A DNA stretch of 64,000 bases from NCBI GenBank assembly GCA_030765525.1, contig JAVCCK010000034.1:22126-86125 (forward strand). Reading direction: 5' to 3'. The DNA comes from Candidatus Lernaella stagnicola. GTDB lineage: Bacteria > Lernaellota > Lernaellaia > Lernaellales > Lernaellaceae. This document shows, piece after piece, positions 50,619 through 60,505 of this stretch. Under the pieces are notes generated by a model. That model was not told where the DNA came from and did no database searches. It was given only the letters and a program-made list of their open reading frames with translations. Within the stretch, counting starts at the first letter, position 1, and the number at the start of each line of letters is the position of its first letter. The translations under genes and the position numbers were made by a program.

Positions 50619-53600
50619 ATGCTGACGAAGGTTCGTGACAAAATTTCTGGATCGACGCGGGTACAAGACGGTTTTTCGATGATTGAAATGCTTGTCGCGG
50701 TCGTGCTGGCCGCGGTGCTTGTTTTGGTGATCTATTCCGTTTTTACTGCTTACCGGCGAACCGTGATCTATCAGGAAGACCTGGTGGAAATTCAGCAAGC
50801 CGGTCGGCACACGATCTCACGCCTACGTGACGACCTGATGTTGATTGGTCGTGGCGTTAAGGTGAACGAAGGTCAAGAAATGATCATCTACGCCGCGCCG
50901 TGGGAATTCGTCTTTAACGGCGACGTGGGCGATCTGGGCCAACTGGAACCCGGCGACCCGCCGGTTCAATACGGGCCGGGACTATCCTACCTGCCGTCGC
51001 AAGACTGGGATTCGGCCGCGGAAACCACTCGTTTTTATATGCGCGGTCCGCTCGATACGATTAACATGCCCGACGACCGCGATTACAGCTATTCCTTATA
51101 TGATGGCGCTTTACGACGCAGCATTAACGGCAAGTTGGCGCACGACCAAATCGTCGGTTTCAGCGTCCGGCACGATAACGGTACGTTCGGTGGGTACGAT
51201 ACTGCTCCCTCCAGCACCCAGGCGGAGCGGCACGTGGCTCCGCTGTTCTCGTATTGGGGGGATTTCGACTTTGACCCCGGTACAACCGACACTCTTTGGG
51301 GCGATTTTAACGACGACGGCGTCTTAGGTGACTCCGAAATCGAAGCTCTATACAAAGGCGCTTTCCAATTTTCGTATGACGGACCGGCCGGCTCGGTGAC
51401 GGTGCGGCCGGCGCGCGGCGCGATTTACCTGATCACCGACAGTTCGAACGACGAAGACAGGAACAATAACAACTTGTTGGATGCCAACGAAGATGTGAAC
51501 GGTAACGGCCGCTTGGATCCCAACATTCTGCAGTCGGTCATTCACCGCGTCGAACTGAGCATCACAACGATCGCCCAGAATCCGGACCAGGAATACCAGC
51601 ACCCGCGCGAGCCGAGTTATCAATTCCGGGAGAACTGGATTCACACGGCCGTGGATCCGCGCAACTTAAGGAAAGATGAAGAGCGTGATTGCGGCGGCCC
51701 GCCGGGACCACCGGGCAATGTGCTGGCGACGCTCGACGAGTGCGGCGGCGCAATCCACGTATTTTTTAGCCGTAGCGATGACGACGGTATCGGTGAAAAC
51801 GACGTTCTCTGGTACGACGTGAGTCGCAAGGTCGCCGGTTCGGCGCCCGGTTCGCCCGTGGCGCAGTGGCGTCCGATGGCCGTCGTACCTGCGCTCGGTC
51901 GCGCCAATTACGCCGTCGACGACTTCGATCCGACCGTCGGACAGTCTCACTCGTACCGCGTACGCGCGGTCGACTGCGGCGACAGCCGGTCGCCTTATTC
52001 GTCCCCTTCGGCGGGCGTAACGCCGCTTGTCGGCGCTCCGGACGCGCCCAGTAACGTGCGGGCTTTCGATACGCCTTGTTACACCGACACGATGTTCGGC
52101 AGCATTACCGTGACGTGGGAAGCGGCCTTGAACGAAGCGGACATCACCGAGTATTGGGTCTTTCGCGGCGACGCGGAGGATTTGAGCGATTACGGCACCT
52201 ATCCGGTAGCCAAACTCATAACCAGCCCGACTGATCCGAATGGTCCGAACACGAACTGCACATCCTCGACCGAGGTTTTCCAGGGCCACGTGGATTGCCG
52301 GAACTCCAACTATTACAAAGTCAGCACCACCTACGTCTGGCGCGACCAGATCAATAGTCCCGGACGTACTTCCGGGTCGGGTACACCGTTCCCGGGTAGT
52401 ATGTGGGACATCGGCATACCTCGGAACCGTTACCACTATGTGGTTCGAGCCTACGACGGCAACCCGAATTCGTCGAACTATGAGTGCCTGTCCAATCCGG
52501 CGCACCTGATCAGCGATTGCGGCCGTCACGACGAAGTCCAAAGCTTCGACAACTCGCTTTCGGGCGGCGGCGGCGGCGGATCGCGAACCTTGTTCTCCCC
52601 ACCGCACTACCTTGATGTCATCGACCAGTCGTCGATCGGCTGGAACGGCCAGATCGAAAACGCCAGGATGCGCGTCAAATGGTATGCGAGCCTCGATCAG
52701 TGGTGCACGGCCGGAGAAACGCCGGATTACTACCTCATTTACCGCAATCGCCTGTGGGGTCTCGACTTCCTCAATCTGATCGGCGATGAGTATGAGGTTA
52801 ATTTCGACGACGGCGACGTGATTGTCTTCCCTGCGGTGCAGATCACCAATAGTACTCAGCAGGAATACGTGTGGTACGATGACAACAATCTGTACAAACA
52901 GAATCCCGCGCCGGATTCCCATACACCCTATCTCCTTAACTACGCTATGGCCGATCTGCGTCCCGCCACGGGTTCGTCCGTAGACAACAGCGGCCGTCTC
53001 TACGACGGACTCTTGAGCGGCGGCACAGACCCGCAATACGACTATGTCGTCGTGGCCGCCAACACCCCGGGAACTTGGGGCTTTGGCGCGACGTGTCCCT
53101 TCCTGGCCGGCTACCAATGCTTCAGCGAATGCTCCGGTGTCGTAGAAGACGGCACCAACTACGCCGAGCAACATTCCATGCGCGGCGACGAGGAAGCGAC
53201 CAGTCCGGGCGAAGACGACACCATTCGTGTGAGTTGGAATTTCCATGATGCGCCGCCGGCCGATGCGCGGGTGGACCTGCACGCGCGGATTTTCCCGGGC
53301 GGCGATTGGTTCGAAGTCGAAAACGACGTCGCGCACGGTTCCTGGAATACGTCCACGACCTACGTGGGGAACCATGAATACGTGCTTCAAGATCACGGCG
53401 AGTTGTACGAATACAGCATCGTGATTACCTGCCCGGAAAACGATCCGCTTAATCCGAGCCCGGCCGATCAGTGCCAACGACGCGTATTGCTCGGCGCCAG
53501 CATTGGAGCGAACGTTCCGGGCGTGCCCGACTGGTGCGTCACGCCGGCCATGCCGCCCAGCCCGAATCCCTGTCCGGCCGATGCGGGCCGGTATTGCGAC

Positions 53601-55601
53601 GGCACGGCGCGGGTTGTCTTTTACATGACCGACCGCTTGGTCAGCCCTCACGGGGACCGTAGCCAAACGGCCGACGATTACCTGTTCTTCCGCGTCGCCA
53701 GGTGGCGCAAGCTGCCCGCCGATGAGGCTTTCCCCGTGGACCCGGAAGCCGAATACTTGCTGCGCACCCCCAACATCGCAAATCCGGGTAATGTACTGGC
53801 GCCCAACGGAATGTTGTGCCCGAATCTGCAACCTTACTGCTACGATCACCCGTCGCAGTATTACCCCGGCGCGCCGCCTCCGTATCATCCGCGTTTCGAT
53901 GTCTTCACCGGTTCGTTTACGTACAACCGGACGACGTCGCCCGCGACCAACCTACGGCGCTTCCGGTTCGAAGAGACGCTCGAACCCAACTATATCTACA
54001 AGTACACGCTGGAGACGCGCATCACGCATACAGGCAGTCCGCCGCGCGATTGCTGCCGTGCCGAAGCGCCCGGCTCCCAGGGGTGCGATACGACGTGCAA
54101 CGGCTCTCCCGCCGATGCGATCTTCGTCGAATTCGCGACCGACCAGCCTTGCTATCCGTACGAGTATCACGGTGCGGGCGGCGGCAGTTACTGTTGCGCA
54201 CCGGTGACCAGTTACGAGAAGGATCCCTTCACGGGAATGGCCAACATTATCGGGTATCGCGACGCGACGCCGAGCGTCACCGGTTGGCGGGAGCCTTGGG
54301 ACAACCGCATGTGGCCGATGGACGCGAAGAGCATCTATATCGCGATCGACACGTTCCTCGGAACAATCGTTATCTTTGACTGGGAATTCATGGCGCTCGG
54401 ACAAGCGCATTTCCGCTACCATAACAATACGATCCGAACGGACTTCAACGATTTCTTCGGCAATTGGTTGTGGCCTTTCGATACGGCGATCACGATCAAC
54501 ATTCCCCTCTTCGGAACGTTCACGATCCCCATCCTTTACTCCGGTACACTCAAAACCAGCATGTGCGGTTCGTGCATCGGTGTCGATCTTCCTCTCATTG
54601 GAACGGTCAACTTGCTGTGTGCCACGGACTTCTGGTCGACTTGCTTCAGAGATGTCGAAGACCTGTTCAGTTACGCGTATCTGTGGGACAATTTTGCGCA
54701 GGGTAACTGCAGCGCCACGGCCAACGGCGCCATTGAAGGGGATTTCCTGATGCAATGGCACTCACGCTCGGTGGTCGGAGATCGACAACTCGGTTTGGCG
54801 TTCCGTGGTTACTATGATCCGAACAACATCGTCAACACTCAAACGTGGCTGATGACGGCGGATTACTCGGCAGCCAACGGCGTGAATTACGAAATCGGAT
54901 ACCAGCGCTACGACTCGACCAACAACCAAGCCATGTGTGAGAAGGAAAAACGGACCTTCCACGGCGTTGCAGCTCCAGCCTACGATACCTATTGGTGGAG
55001 CAACCTGGCGCTCGTCTGCAACCGGGCACAGCCGAATCCCGCGGCGGGTTACGGTCAGATGTTCGTCTTCTGGTGGTCGGAACCCGACCCCGGCAAGACC
55101 TTGGATCTGCAACAGGTTATGTACTCGACGGTGCCGAAGTTGGCCTATCATACGATCGGTGCCACCTTCAACGGGGCGCCGTACTACAACCCGAATGGCT
55201 CGCACATCGCGCAGAACACGGGTTTGGTCGGTTTCTGGACCGATCCTTACGTTGATTGGACATCGGACAACTACTATTTAGACAACGTGCGGATCATTCC
55301 ATACTGCGGCGAGTGCCCGCCGAATTCGTTGTCAGGTTACGTAGGGCCGGCCAATATCGGCAACGGACCGCAGGCGTGCCATGCGGAGTACGTACGGGCC
55401 AATGCGAAAGCCGGCGAAGTTCGCAAGGGCGTTGCGGCGAAGGGACCCAACGCGTTGAAATTGCCGCCCAAGACACGTCGCACGCATATTCCGCGGTGGA
55501 GCGGCCAGCAGCCGGAAAAGAAAGGCAAACGCGAGTTGATCTACCGCGAGCAGACGCCGCGCAATATCAAGGATATCGACACCAGCGGCGACGACGACTA
55601 G
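50619..55601 (+). CDS. Giant PilW-like minor pilin fused to FN3-like, calcium-loop and adhesin-type domains
   Basis: 1660 aa. Prepilin motif QDGFSMIEMLVAVVLAAVLV with Glu+5 and the PilW-type helix continuing QQAGRHTISRLRDDLM. Near residue 228 an EF-hand-type loop DFNDDGVLGDSE, and near 277-300 NNNNLLDANEDVNGNGRLD, another calcium-loop motif like those of dockerins and PilY1. Around residues 365-455 and 470-640 FN3-like modules appear (SHSYRVRAVDCGD, ITVTWEAALNEADITEYWV, YHYVVRAYDGNP). The rest is Cys-rich, beta-rich and unrecognised, with a basic tail ending DIDTSGDDD. Usual PilW is ~250-350 aa. No pilY1 gene follows, so this protein may supply the tip adhesin. Confidence 0.75.
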   Translation: MLTKVRDKISGSTRVQDGFSMIEMLVAVVLAAVLVLVIYSVFTAYRRTVIYQEDLVEIQQAGRHTISRLRDDLMLIGRGVKVNEGQEMIIYAAPWEFVFNGDVGDLGQLEPGDPPVQYGPGLSYLPSQDWDSAAETTRFYMRGPLDTINMPDDRDYSYSLYDGALRRSINGKLAHDQIVGFSVRHDNGTFGGYDTAPSSTQAERHVAPLFSYWGDFDFDPGTTDTLWGDFNDDGVLGDSEIEALYKGAFQFSYDGPAGSVTVRPARGAIYLITDSSNDEDRNNNNLLDANEDVNGNGRLDPNILQSVIHRVELSITTIAQNPDQEYQHPREPSYQFRENWIHTAVDPRNLRKDEERDCGGPPGPPGNVLATLDECGGAIHVFFSRSDDDGIGENDVLWYDVSRKVAGSAPGSPVAQWRPMAVVPALGRANYAVDDFDPTVGQSHSYRVRAVDCGDSRSPYSSPSAGVTPLVGAPDAPSNVRAFDTPCYTDTMFGSITVTWEAALNEADITEYWVFRGDAEDLSDYGTYPVAKLITSPTDPNGPNTNCTSSTEVFQGHVDCRNSNYYKVSTTYVWRDQINSPGRTSGSGTPFPGSMWDIGIPRNRYHYVVRAYDGNPNSSNYECLSNPAHLISDCGRHDEVQSFDNSLSGGGGGGSRTLFSPPHYLDVIDQSSIGWNGQIENARMRVKWYASLDQWCTAGETPDYYLIYRNRLWGLDFLNLIGDEYEVNFDDGDVIVFPAVQITNSTQQEYVWYDDNNLYKQNPAPDSHTPYLLNYAMADLRPATGSSVDNSGRLYDGLLSGGTDPQYDYVVVAANTPGTWGFGATCPFLAGYQCFSECSGVVEDGTNYAEQHSMRGDEEATSPGEDDTIRVSWNFHDAPPADARVDLHARIFPGGDWFEVENDVAHGSWNTSTTYVGNHEYVLQDHGELYEYSIVITCPENDPLNPSPADQCQRRVLLGASIGANVPGVPDWCVTPAMPPSPNPCPADAGRYCDGTARVVFYMTDRLVSPHGDRSQTADDYLFFRVARWRKLPADEAFPVDPEAEYLLRTPNIANPGNVLAPNGMLCPNLQPYCYDHPSQYYPGAPPPYHPRFDVFTGSFTYNRTTSPATNLRRFRFEETLEPNYIYKYTLETRITHTGSPPRDCCRAEAPGSQGCDTTCNGSPADAIFVEFATDQPCYPYEYHGAGGGSYCCAPVTSYEKDPFTGMANIIGYRDATPSVTGWREPWDNRMWPMDAKSIYIAIDTFLGTIVIFDWEFMALGQAHFRYHNNTIRTDFNDFFGNWLWPFDTAITINIPLFGTFTIPILYSGTLKTSMCGSCIGVDLPLIGTVNLLCATDFWSTCFRDVEDLFSYAYLWDNFAQGNCSATANGAIEGDFLMQWHSRSVVGDRQLGLAFRGYYDPNNIVNTQTWLMTADYSAANGVNYEIGYQRYDSTNNQAMCEKEKRTFHGVAAPAYDTYWWSNLALVCNRAQPNPAAGYGQMFVFWWSEPDPGKTLDLQQVMYSTVPKLAYHTIGATFNGAPYYNPNGSHIAQNTGLVGFWTDPYVDWTSDNYYLDNVRIIPYCGECPPNSLSGYVGPANIGNGPQACHAEYVRANAKAGEVRKGVAAKGPNALKLPPKTRRTHIPRWSGQQPEKKGKRELIYREQTPRNIKDIDTSGDDD

Positions 55602-55622
55602 AAAGAAGCGAAGCAACAGCTA

Positions 55623-55660
55623 AGCTCCCGGCCGACATCACGGCCGGGGGCTTTTTCCTT
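55623..55660 (+). terminator. Terminator of the minor pilin operon
   Basis: AGCTCCCGGCCG-ACATCA-CGGCCGGGGGCT followed by TTTTCC; a 12-bp stem with one G-U pair. Confidence 0.8.
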
Positions 55661-55945
55661 TCTGCGGTCGCCCCGAAGGGGCATGTGTGGTTGGCGTGGA
55701 GTTCAATTGTTGCTACCTTTTGCGACTGGCTCTGCGTAGTGGTTGTGGCCTCCGAGGCGAGGGGTGCAGGCGGAGACGAGGGGTTGTCGGACCACTTTTT
55801 TTTTGCCCGGTGGTTTTTCATGCCGGATCGTGGTTCGCGGGGCAAAAAATATTTCTTCGAAATTGCTTAAAGTTTTTCCTTGCAAATCCTTTCAAAATCG
55901 AACAAAATGCCATCGATCATTCATAACATAGGGCCATTTAGGTGC
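55661..55945. other. Intergenic stretch before pilM, no supported gene
   Basis: About 285 nt. A short hairpin GCCCC-GAA-GGGGC near 55670 is the only element seen in the first part; AT-rich sequence from 55860 leads to the pilM promoter. Confidence 0.4.
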
Positions 55946-55975
55946 TTGACATGTGGGTTGCGGATTCGGTATATG
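55946..55975 (+). promoter_or_regulatory. Sigma-70-type promoter of pilMNOPQ
   Basis: TTGACA, an 18-nt spacer, TATATG. The leader to pilM is ~50 nt, with GAGGCAGGAAC as ribosome-binding site. Confidence 0.65.
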
Positions 55976-56031
55976 TTCCGTGACACCGCATTCGCCTAAA
56001 AACCAAAACCCTTAATCGCTGAGGCAGGAAC

Positions 56032-57084
56032 ATGCTGTTTTCGAGGAAAAAGGGCGTTTTGGGCTTGGACATAGGATCCGGCTCCATCAAGGTCCTTGAA
56101 TTGGCGGAAACGAAGCTGGGCTACCAGCTCGTCAATTTCGGCATCGCTTACATGCCGCATGAGACGATCGTCGATTCAACCATCATGAACGCCCCTGCTG
56201 TCGTTAACGCCGTGCGCACGCTTATTGCCGAGAACAACGTGAAATCGCCGCGCGACGTGTCCACAAGTGTTAGCGGCCACTCGGTCATTATTCGCAAGAT
56301 CACCTTACCACTGATGACCGAAGAGGAAATCGAAGGCAACATTCAGTGGGAGGCCGAGCAATACATCCCCTTTGATATCAACGAAGTCAACATTGACTAC
56401 CAGCGCCTCGCGATGGAAGGCGACGATCAGGAAAGCCAAGATGTTCTGCTCGTGGCCGTCAAGAAGGAGATGGTCAACGACTATACGGCCGTGATCAGTG
56501 AGGCGGGTTTGAACCCGGTGATCATGGACGTGGACGCTTTTGCCGTCCAGAATATGTACGAAGTCAATTACGAGGTGGAGCGCGGCAAGGTCGTAACGCT
56601 GGTGAATATTGGCGCCAGCGTGATCAATATCAATATCGTGCACAACGGCAATTCGGTATTCACGCGCGATATGTCGATCGGCGGCAATCACTACACCGAG
56701 GAATTGCAGAAGCAACTTTCGGTTAGCTTCGAGGAGGCCGAGCAGATCAAACTCGGCAAACAGCAGGCCGACCAGGACATTCAACCCATCCTGGACGGCA
56801 TTTCCAACAGTATCGCCCTTGAAATCCAGCGGTCGCTCGACTTCTTCACCGCGACCAGCAATTTCGCCCATATCAGTAAGGTGTATCTGGCGGGCGGAGC
56901 GGCCAAAACCGCCGGCTTGCAACAGATCATCGAGAATCAAGTCGGTATTCCGGTCGAAATGATCAATCCTTTCAATAACATCGAGGTTCCCACAAAGAGC
57001 TTCGATATGGATTACATCCAGGAGATTGCGCCGCTGTGTGGCGTGGTGGTCGGATTAGCCCTACGGAGGCTCGGCGATAAATGA
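56032..57084 (+). CDS. pilM: Type IV pilus inner-membrane platform protein PilM
   Basis: 350 aa, actin-like fold: VLGLDIGSGSIKVLEL at the N-terminus (phosphate-1 loop), IQWEAEQYIPFDINEV, LVNIGASVINI and a C-terminal VYLAGGAAKTAGLQQI (phosphate-2). PilM binds the cytoplasmic tail of PilN and links the platform to the motors. It overlaps pilN by 4 nt. Confidence 0.95.
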   Translation: MLFSRKKGVLGLDIGSGSIKVLELAETKLGYQLVNFGIAYMPHETIVDSTIMNAPAVVNAVRTLIAENNVKSPRDVSTSVSGHSVIIRKITLPLMTEEEIEGNIQWEAEQYIPFDINEVNIDYQRLAMEGDDQESQDVLLVAVKKEMVNDYTAVISEAGLNPVIMDVDAFAVQNMYEVNYEVERGKVVTLVNIGASVININIVHNGNSVFTRDMSIGGNHYTEELQKQLSVSFEEAEQIKLGKQQADQDIQPILDGISNSIALEIQRSLDFFTATSNFAHISKVYLAGGAAKTAGLQQIIENQVGIPVEMINPFNNIEVPTKSFDMDYIQEIAPLCGVVVGLALRRLGDK

Positions 57085-57686
57085 TTCGCATTAACCTACT
57101 GCCGGAAGTAAAGCGGAAAGCGCCGAAACGGAAAACCAAAGTTGCAAGGCAGATCCCTTACACGTGGATCGTTGTGGCGCTTATTGCTGTTGTTATGGCT
57201 GGCTTTGTGACGTGGCTCTACCACACGAAGCTTACCGAGAAGCTCGAAGAGCGACAAAAGCAAGCCGCTGCCATTCAAAAGGACATCGAGAAATACAAGA
57301 TTCAGCAGAGCCTTGTGGAAACAGCCCGGAAGCAGCGTAATGCTTTGGCGCAAAAGCTGGAAATCATCGCGTCCTTGAAACGTCAGCAAACGGGACCCGT
57401 GCGCCTACTGGACGAAATGGCATCGGCTATTCCGGCCAAGCTGTGGCTCCAAGAAATGAGCAGCTCGGGTAGTTCGTTGACGATTACCGGCTACGCGATC
57501 GACCACATCCAAATTGCGGCATTTATGGAGAATTTGAAAAAGTCCAAAGTTTTCCATAATGTGGAATTGATAAGCGCCATAGCGGATCGCGCCGGATCGC
57601 GGCGTGGCGCGCCCGGCCTCTCGCCGGTGCCGGTCAAGAATTTTGAACTCACATGTAACGTGGCGTCGGTCGTAAGGGCGAAATAG
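57081..57686 (+). CDS. pilN: Type IV pilus assembly protein PilN
   Basis: 201 aa. It starts with the PilM-binding motif MIRINLLPEVKRK, then one span (YTWIVVALIAVVMAGFVTWLY), a coiled coil and a ferredoxin-like periplasmic domain (KLWLQEMSSSGSSLTITGYA). It forms a heterodimer with PilO in the inner membrane. Confidence 0.93.
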   Translation: MIRINLLPEVKRKAPKRKTKVARQIPYTWIVVALIAVVMAGFVTWLYHTKLTEKLEERQKQAAAIQKDIEKYKIQQSLVETARKQRNALAQKLEIIASLKRQQTGPVRLLDEMASAIPAKLWLQEMSSSGSSLTITGYAIDHIQIAAFMENLKKSKVFHNVELISAIADRAGSRRGAPGLSPVPVKNFELTCNVASVVRAK

Positions 57687-57751
57687 GTTCGGAGGCAACA
57701 GGCCGGTGAGGCTGCAGGCCACACCGGAGTACAGGAATAAGAGGTTGCTCG

Positions 57752-58297
57752 ATGGCGAAGATCGCGAAAGTATTGGTCATAGTCGCGTTGGTCTTCTTGG
57801 TCTTCGGCGTGTACTACTTCCTAGGGTACCGCCCGACCTTGGAGAAGATCGACCGGGCCAATAAGTATCTGGCGGACTTGACGACCCAGCTCAACGAAGT
57901 AAAGGCCGTTGCTAAAGTGTTGCAGCCAATCCAGCGGGAAATTGAAACACTCGATCAGCAATTGCAGCAATCGTTGGCACAGTTGCCCGAAGAGAAGCGG
58001 CTTGAATCCTTGCTTCGCAGCCTGGAGGATCTGGCCTCAACATCGGGTCTTGAAATTGCGAAGGTGCAACCCAGCGCCGAAATTGCTCGCGATTTCTATG
58101 CTGCGATACCCATCGAACTGCAGATTAAGGGCGGCTATCATAATATCGCCATCTTTTTCGACAAGATCAGCAAACTGAAGCGCGTCGTGAACATCAGTAA
58201 CTTGAAAGTAGGTCAGCCCACGGAAGTTGGCGGCGAAGTGCAGGTTACGGCCGATTGCATCGCCACGACCTTCCGTTTCCGGAAAACGGGTGGCTGA
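57752..58297 (+). CDS. pilO: Type IV pilus assembly protein PilO
   Basis: 181 aa. One N-terminal span (VLVIVALVFLVFGVYYFLGY), a coiled coil, then a ferredoxin-like domain (LPEEKRLESLLRSLEDLAST and PIELQIKGGYHNIAIFFDKI). A 65-nt gap separates it from pilN. Confidence 0.92.
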   Translation: MAKIAKVLVIVALVFLVFGVYYFLGYRPTLEKIDRANKYLADLTTQLNEVKAVAKVLQPIQREIETLDQQLQQSLAQLPEEKRLESLLRSLEDLASTSGLEIAKVQPSAEIARDFYAAIPIELQIKGGYHNIAIFFDKISKLKRVVNISNLKVGQPTEVGGEVQVTADCIATTFRFRKTGG

Positions 58298-58328
58298 TTT
58301 GGAACCTGACGCGGTGGAGAGTTACACC

Positions 58329-58910
58329 ATGCGTTTTACTTGGTTGAAAGCGTTAGCTTTGATCGTCGTCTTGTTCTTCGTCTTCACGGCTTGTGGTGGC
58401 GGAGGCGGTGATGCCGCCGATGATGCCCGCCTGAAGGCCGAAGCCAAGCTGGCGGAATTGAAGAAGAAGAAAGAGGAAACCAAGAAACCGAAGAATCAGC
58501 CGCAGACGACTGAAATCAAGATGCCCAGCGCCCAAGAAGTGTTGGACGAGGTTGGGGTTACGTATACTTATGATCCGATCAACAAACCGGATCCGTTCCG
58601 CTCGTACAACCCGACTGAGGAATTGAGTCTGACCGGCGACAGCGACAATCCGTTGCTCAAGTTCGAAGTTCGGTACTTCAAGCTTGTCGGTATCGTGAAA
58701 GACACGGAAAACCCGTTGGCGATTTTTGAAGATCCCAGCGGCAAGGCTTATACGGTACGGGTCGGAGACGCTATTGGGAAAAACGGTGGCGTTATCCGCT
58801 CTGTTTTAGAGGATGCGGTCGTTATAACCGAAACCCGCATCAGTTGGCGGACGGAAGGTACGGAGACCGTTGAAGTAACGATCCGGCTTCGCCCGGAAAA
58901 CGAGGCATAG
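58329..58910 (+). CDS. pilP: Type IV pilus lipoprotein PilP
   Basis: 193 aa. Lipobox signal ending FVFTACGG, a Lys/Glu-rich helix that includes KKKKEETKK, and the HR-like beta domain (RYFKLVGIVKDTENPLAIFE, VRVGDAIGKNGGVI). PilP connects PilNO to the PilQ secretin. The ATG is used because GGAGAG precedes it and it yields the lipoprotein signal. Confidence 0.9.
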   Translation: MRFTWLKALALIVVLFFVFTACGGGGGDAADDARLKAEAKLAELKKKKEETKKPKNQPQTTEIKMPSAQEVLDEVGVTYTYDPINKPDPFRSYNPTEELSLTGDSDNPLLKFEVRYFKLVGIVKDTENPLAIFEDPSGKAYTVRVGDAIGKNGGVIRSVLEDAVVITETRISWRTEGTETVEVTIRLRPENEA

Positions 58911-58964
58911 AAGCAAACTTGCGCGTTGGGTTCGTGGAATCGAATCTTTGTGAGGAGGCAACAT

Positions 58965-60446
58965 ATGGCCACGACACGAAGCGAATGCAAGAGGCTCGGA
59001 GCCAAGCTCGTTAGCTTGATTCTCGCTGGTCTTATTGTGTTGCTCGTTGCCGTACCCGCTTTGGCTCAGGATACGGGTGGTTTCATCAGTCCGGAAAGCA
59101 CCATGTATACCGAAGAGCAGTATTTCGGCAAGAAAATTTCCATGGACTTCCAGGATGCCGACATTAAGTCGATCCTGCGAATCATCAGCGACGTGAGCGG
59201 GCTTAATATCGTCGCGGGTGACGATGTCCAAGGCAAAATCACGATTAAGTTGAACAACGTGCCGTGGGACCAGGCGCTGGATATCATCCTGCGTACCAAG
59301 AAGCTGGCAATCGAGCGGGAGGGCAACATCATTCGTGTGGCGCCGACGCAAACGCTGACCACTGAGCGTCAGCAGGAGTTGGCCCGCCAGCAGATCAGCA
59401 TTCAGCTTGAACCGCTGGCCATGGCGCTGATTCCGGTCAGTTATGCCGACGCGAACGATCTGGTGCCGCAGATTCGCTCGATTCTGTCCAATCGCGGCGT
59501 GGCCAATGTCGACGAGCGCACGAATATTATCGTGATCCAAGACATTGAAAGGTCTATCAAGAAGGCCAAACGCCTGATTGCCAGCCTCGACAGCCAGACG
59601 CCGCAGGTACTCATCCAAACCCGTATTGTGGAAGCGACTACGGACTTCACGCGGGAAATGGGTATCAAATGGGGCGGTATCTACTACGCCGACGCCGGGC
59701 ACGGCAACCCCACCGGGCTTAGCTTCCCCAATAGCGTGCGGGTTACCGGTTCGGACGTTTCCGGCCAGCAATTCGGTGAAGCGGGCGCCACGCAGGGCGT
59801 AGGCACCAGCGGCTTTGGTAACACGATTTCAACGATTCCCAATGCGAATTATGCCGTCAATCTACCGGCGCCGATCGGCCTGGGCAGTGGTGGCGGCGTA
59901 GGCATCACCTTGGGTAGCATCAACGACACCTTCGCGCTCGATCTGCAACTTTCCGCTTTGGAAAGCCGCGGTGAAGGCCGTGTCATCTCGCGTCCGGAAG
60001 TGACCACGCTGGATAACAAACAAGCCAGCATCACGCAGGGCGTGAGCATTCCGTTCCAGATCCGGCAGCAGGGTGAAACCTCACTGTCGTTTATCGAAGC
60101 GAATTTGAATATGACCGTTACGCCGCATGTCACAGCGGACGAATCGATCATTATGAAAATCGAGATCGCGAAAAACGCGCCGAATACTTCGATCCCAACC
60201 TCTACCGGCGACCCCGCCATCGACAAGAAAGAGGTGGTTACTGAAGTGCTCGTACGCAACGGTGAAACGTCGGTGATCGGCGGGATCTTCTCCGAAGAAG
60301 AATCGCGGACCGAACTCGGCGTGCCCTGGCTGTCTCGTATCCCCGTTCTCGGTATGTTCTTCCGCGACCGGGAGCAAATCAAGAAGCGCAGCGAATTGTT
60401 GATTTTCATCACGCCGCGCATCGTGCGGGACCGCCCGGCGGTTTAA
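58965..60446 (+). CDS. pilQ: Type IV pilus secretin PilQ (short form)
   Basis: 493 aa. Signal peptide (ILAGLIVLLVAVPALAQ), then an STN/N0 domain (KISMDFQDADIKSILRIISD), an N1 domain with PVSYADANDLVPQIRSIL and the secretin core (VLIQTRIVEATTDFTREMG, RVISRPEVTTLDNKQASI, and the C-terminal VIGGIFSEEESRT to ELLIFITPRIV). It has no AMIN domains before STN, which most PilQ proteins carry; it is correspondingly short. It forms the outer-membrane pore. GAGGAGG precedes the ATG. Confidence 0.93.
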   Translation: MATTRSECKRLGAKLVSLILAGLIVLLVAVPALAQDTGGFISPESTMYTEEQYFGKKISMDFQDADIKSILRIISDVSGLNIVAGDDVQGKITIKLNNVPWDQALDIILRTKKLAIEREGNIIRVAPTQTLTTERQQELARQQISIQLEPLAMALIPVSYADANDLVPQIRSILSNRGVANVDERTNIIVIQDIERSIKKAKRLIASLDSQTPQVLIQTRIVEATTDFTREMGIKWGGIYYADAGHGNPTGLSFPNSVRVTGSDVSGQQFGEAGATQGVGTSGFGNTISTIPNANYAVNLPAPIGLGSGGGVGITLGSINDTFALDLQLSALESRGEGRVISRPEVTTLDNKQASITQGVSIPFQIRQQGETSLSFIEANLNMTVTPHVTADESIIMKIEIAKNAPNTSIPTSTGDPAIDKKEVVTEVLVRNGETSVIGGIFSEEESRTELGVPWLSRIPVLGMFFRDREQIKKRSELLIFITPRIVRDRPAV

Positions 60447-60505
60447 CTGAGGATATCAAGCGCCGGTTTTGACCGGTCTCGGAACGCTTGAGAAGGAGGC
60501 TATTG

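Noticed and set aside
51666..53888. 740-codon minus-strand frame inside the giant pilin gene
   Set aside because: Arg/Val-rich composition without motifs; the plus-strand reading has FN3-like modules and is continuous with the prepilin start.
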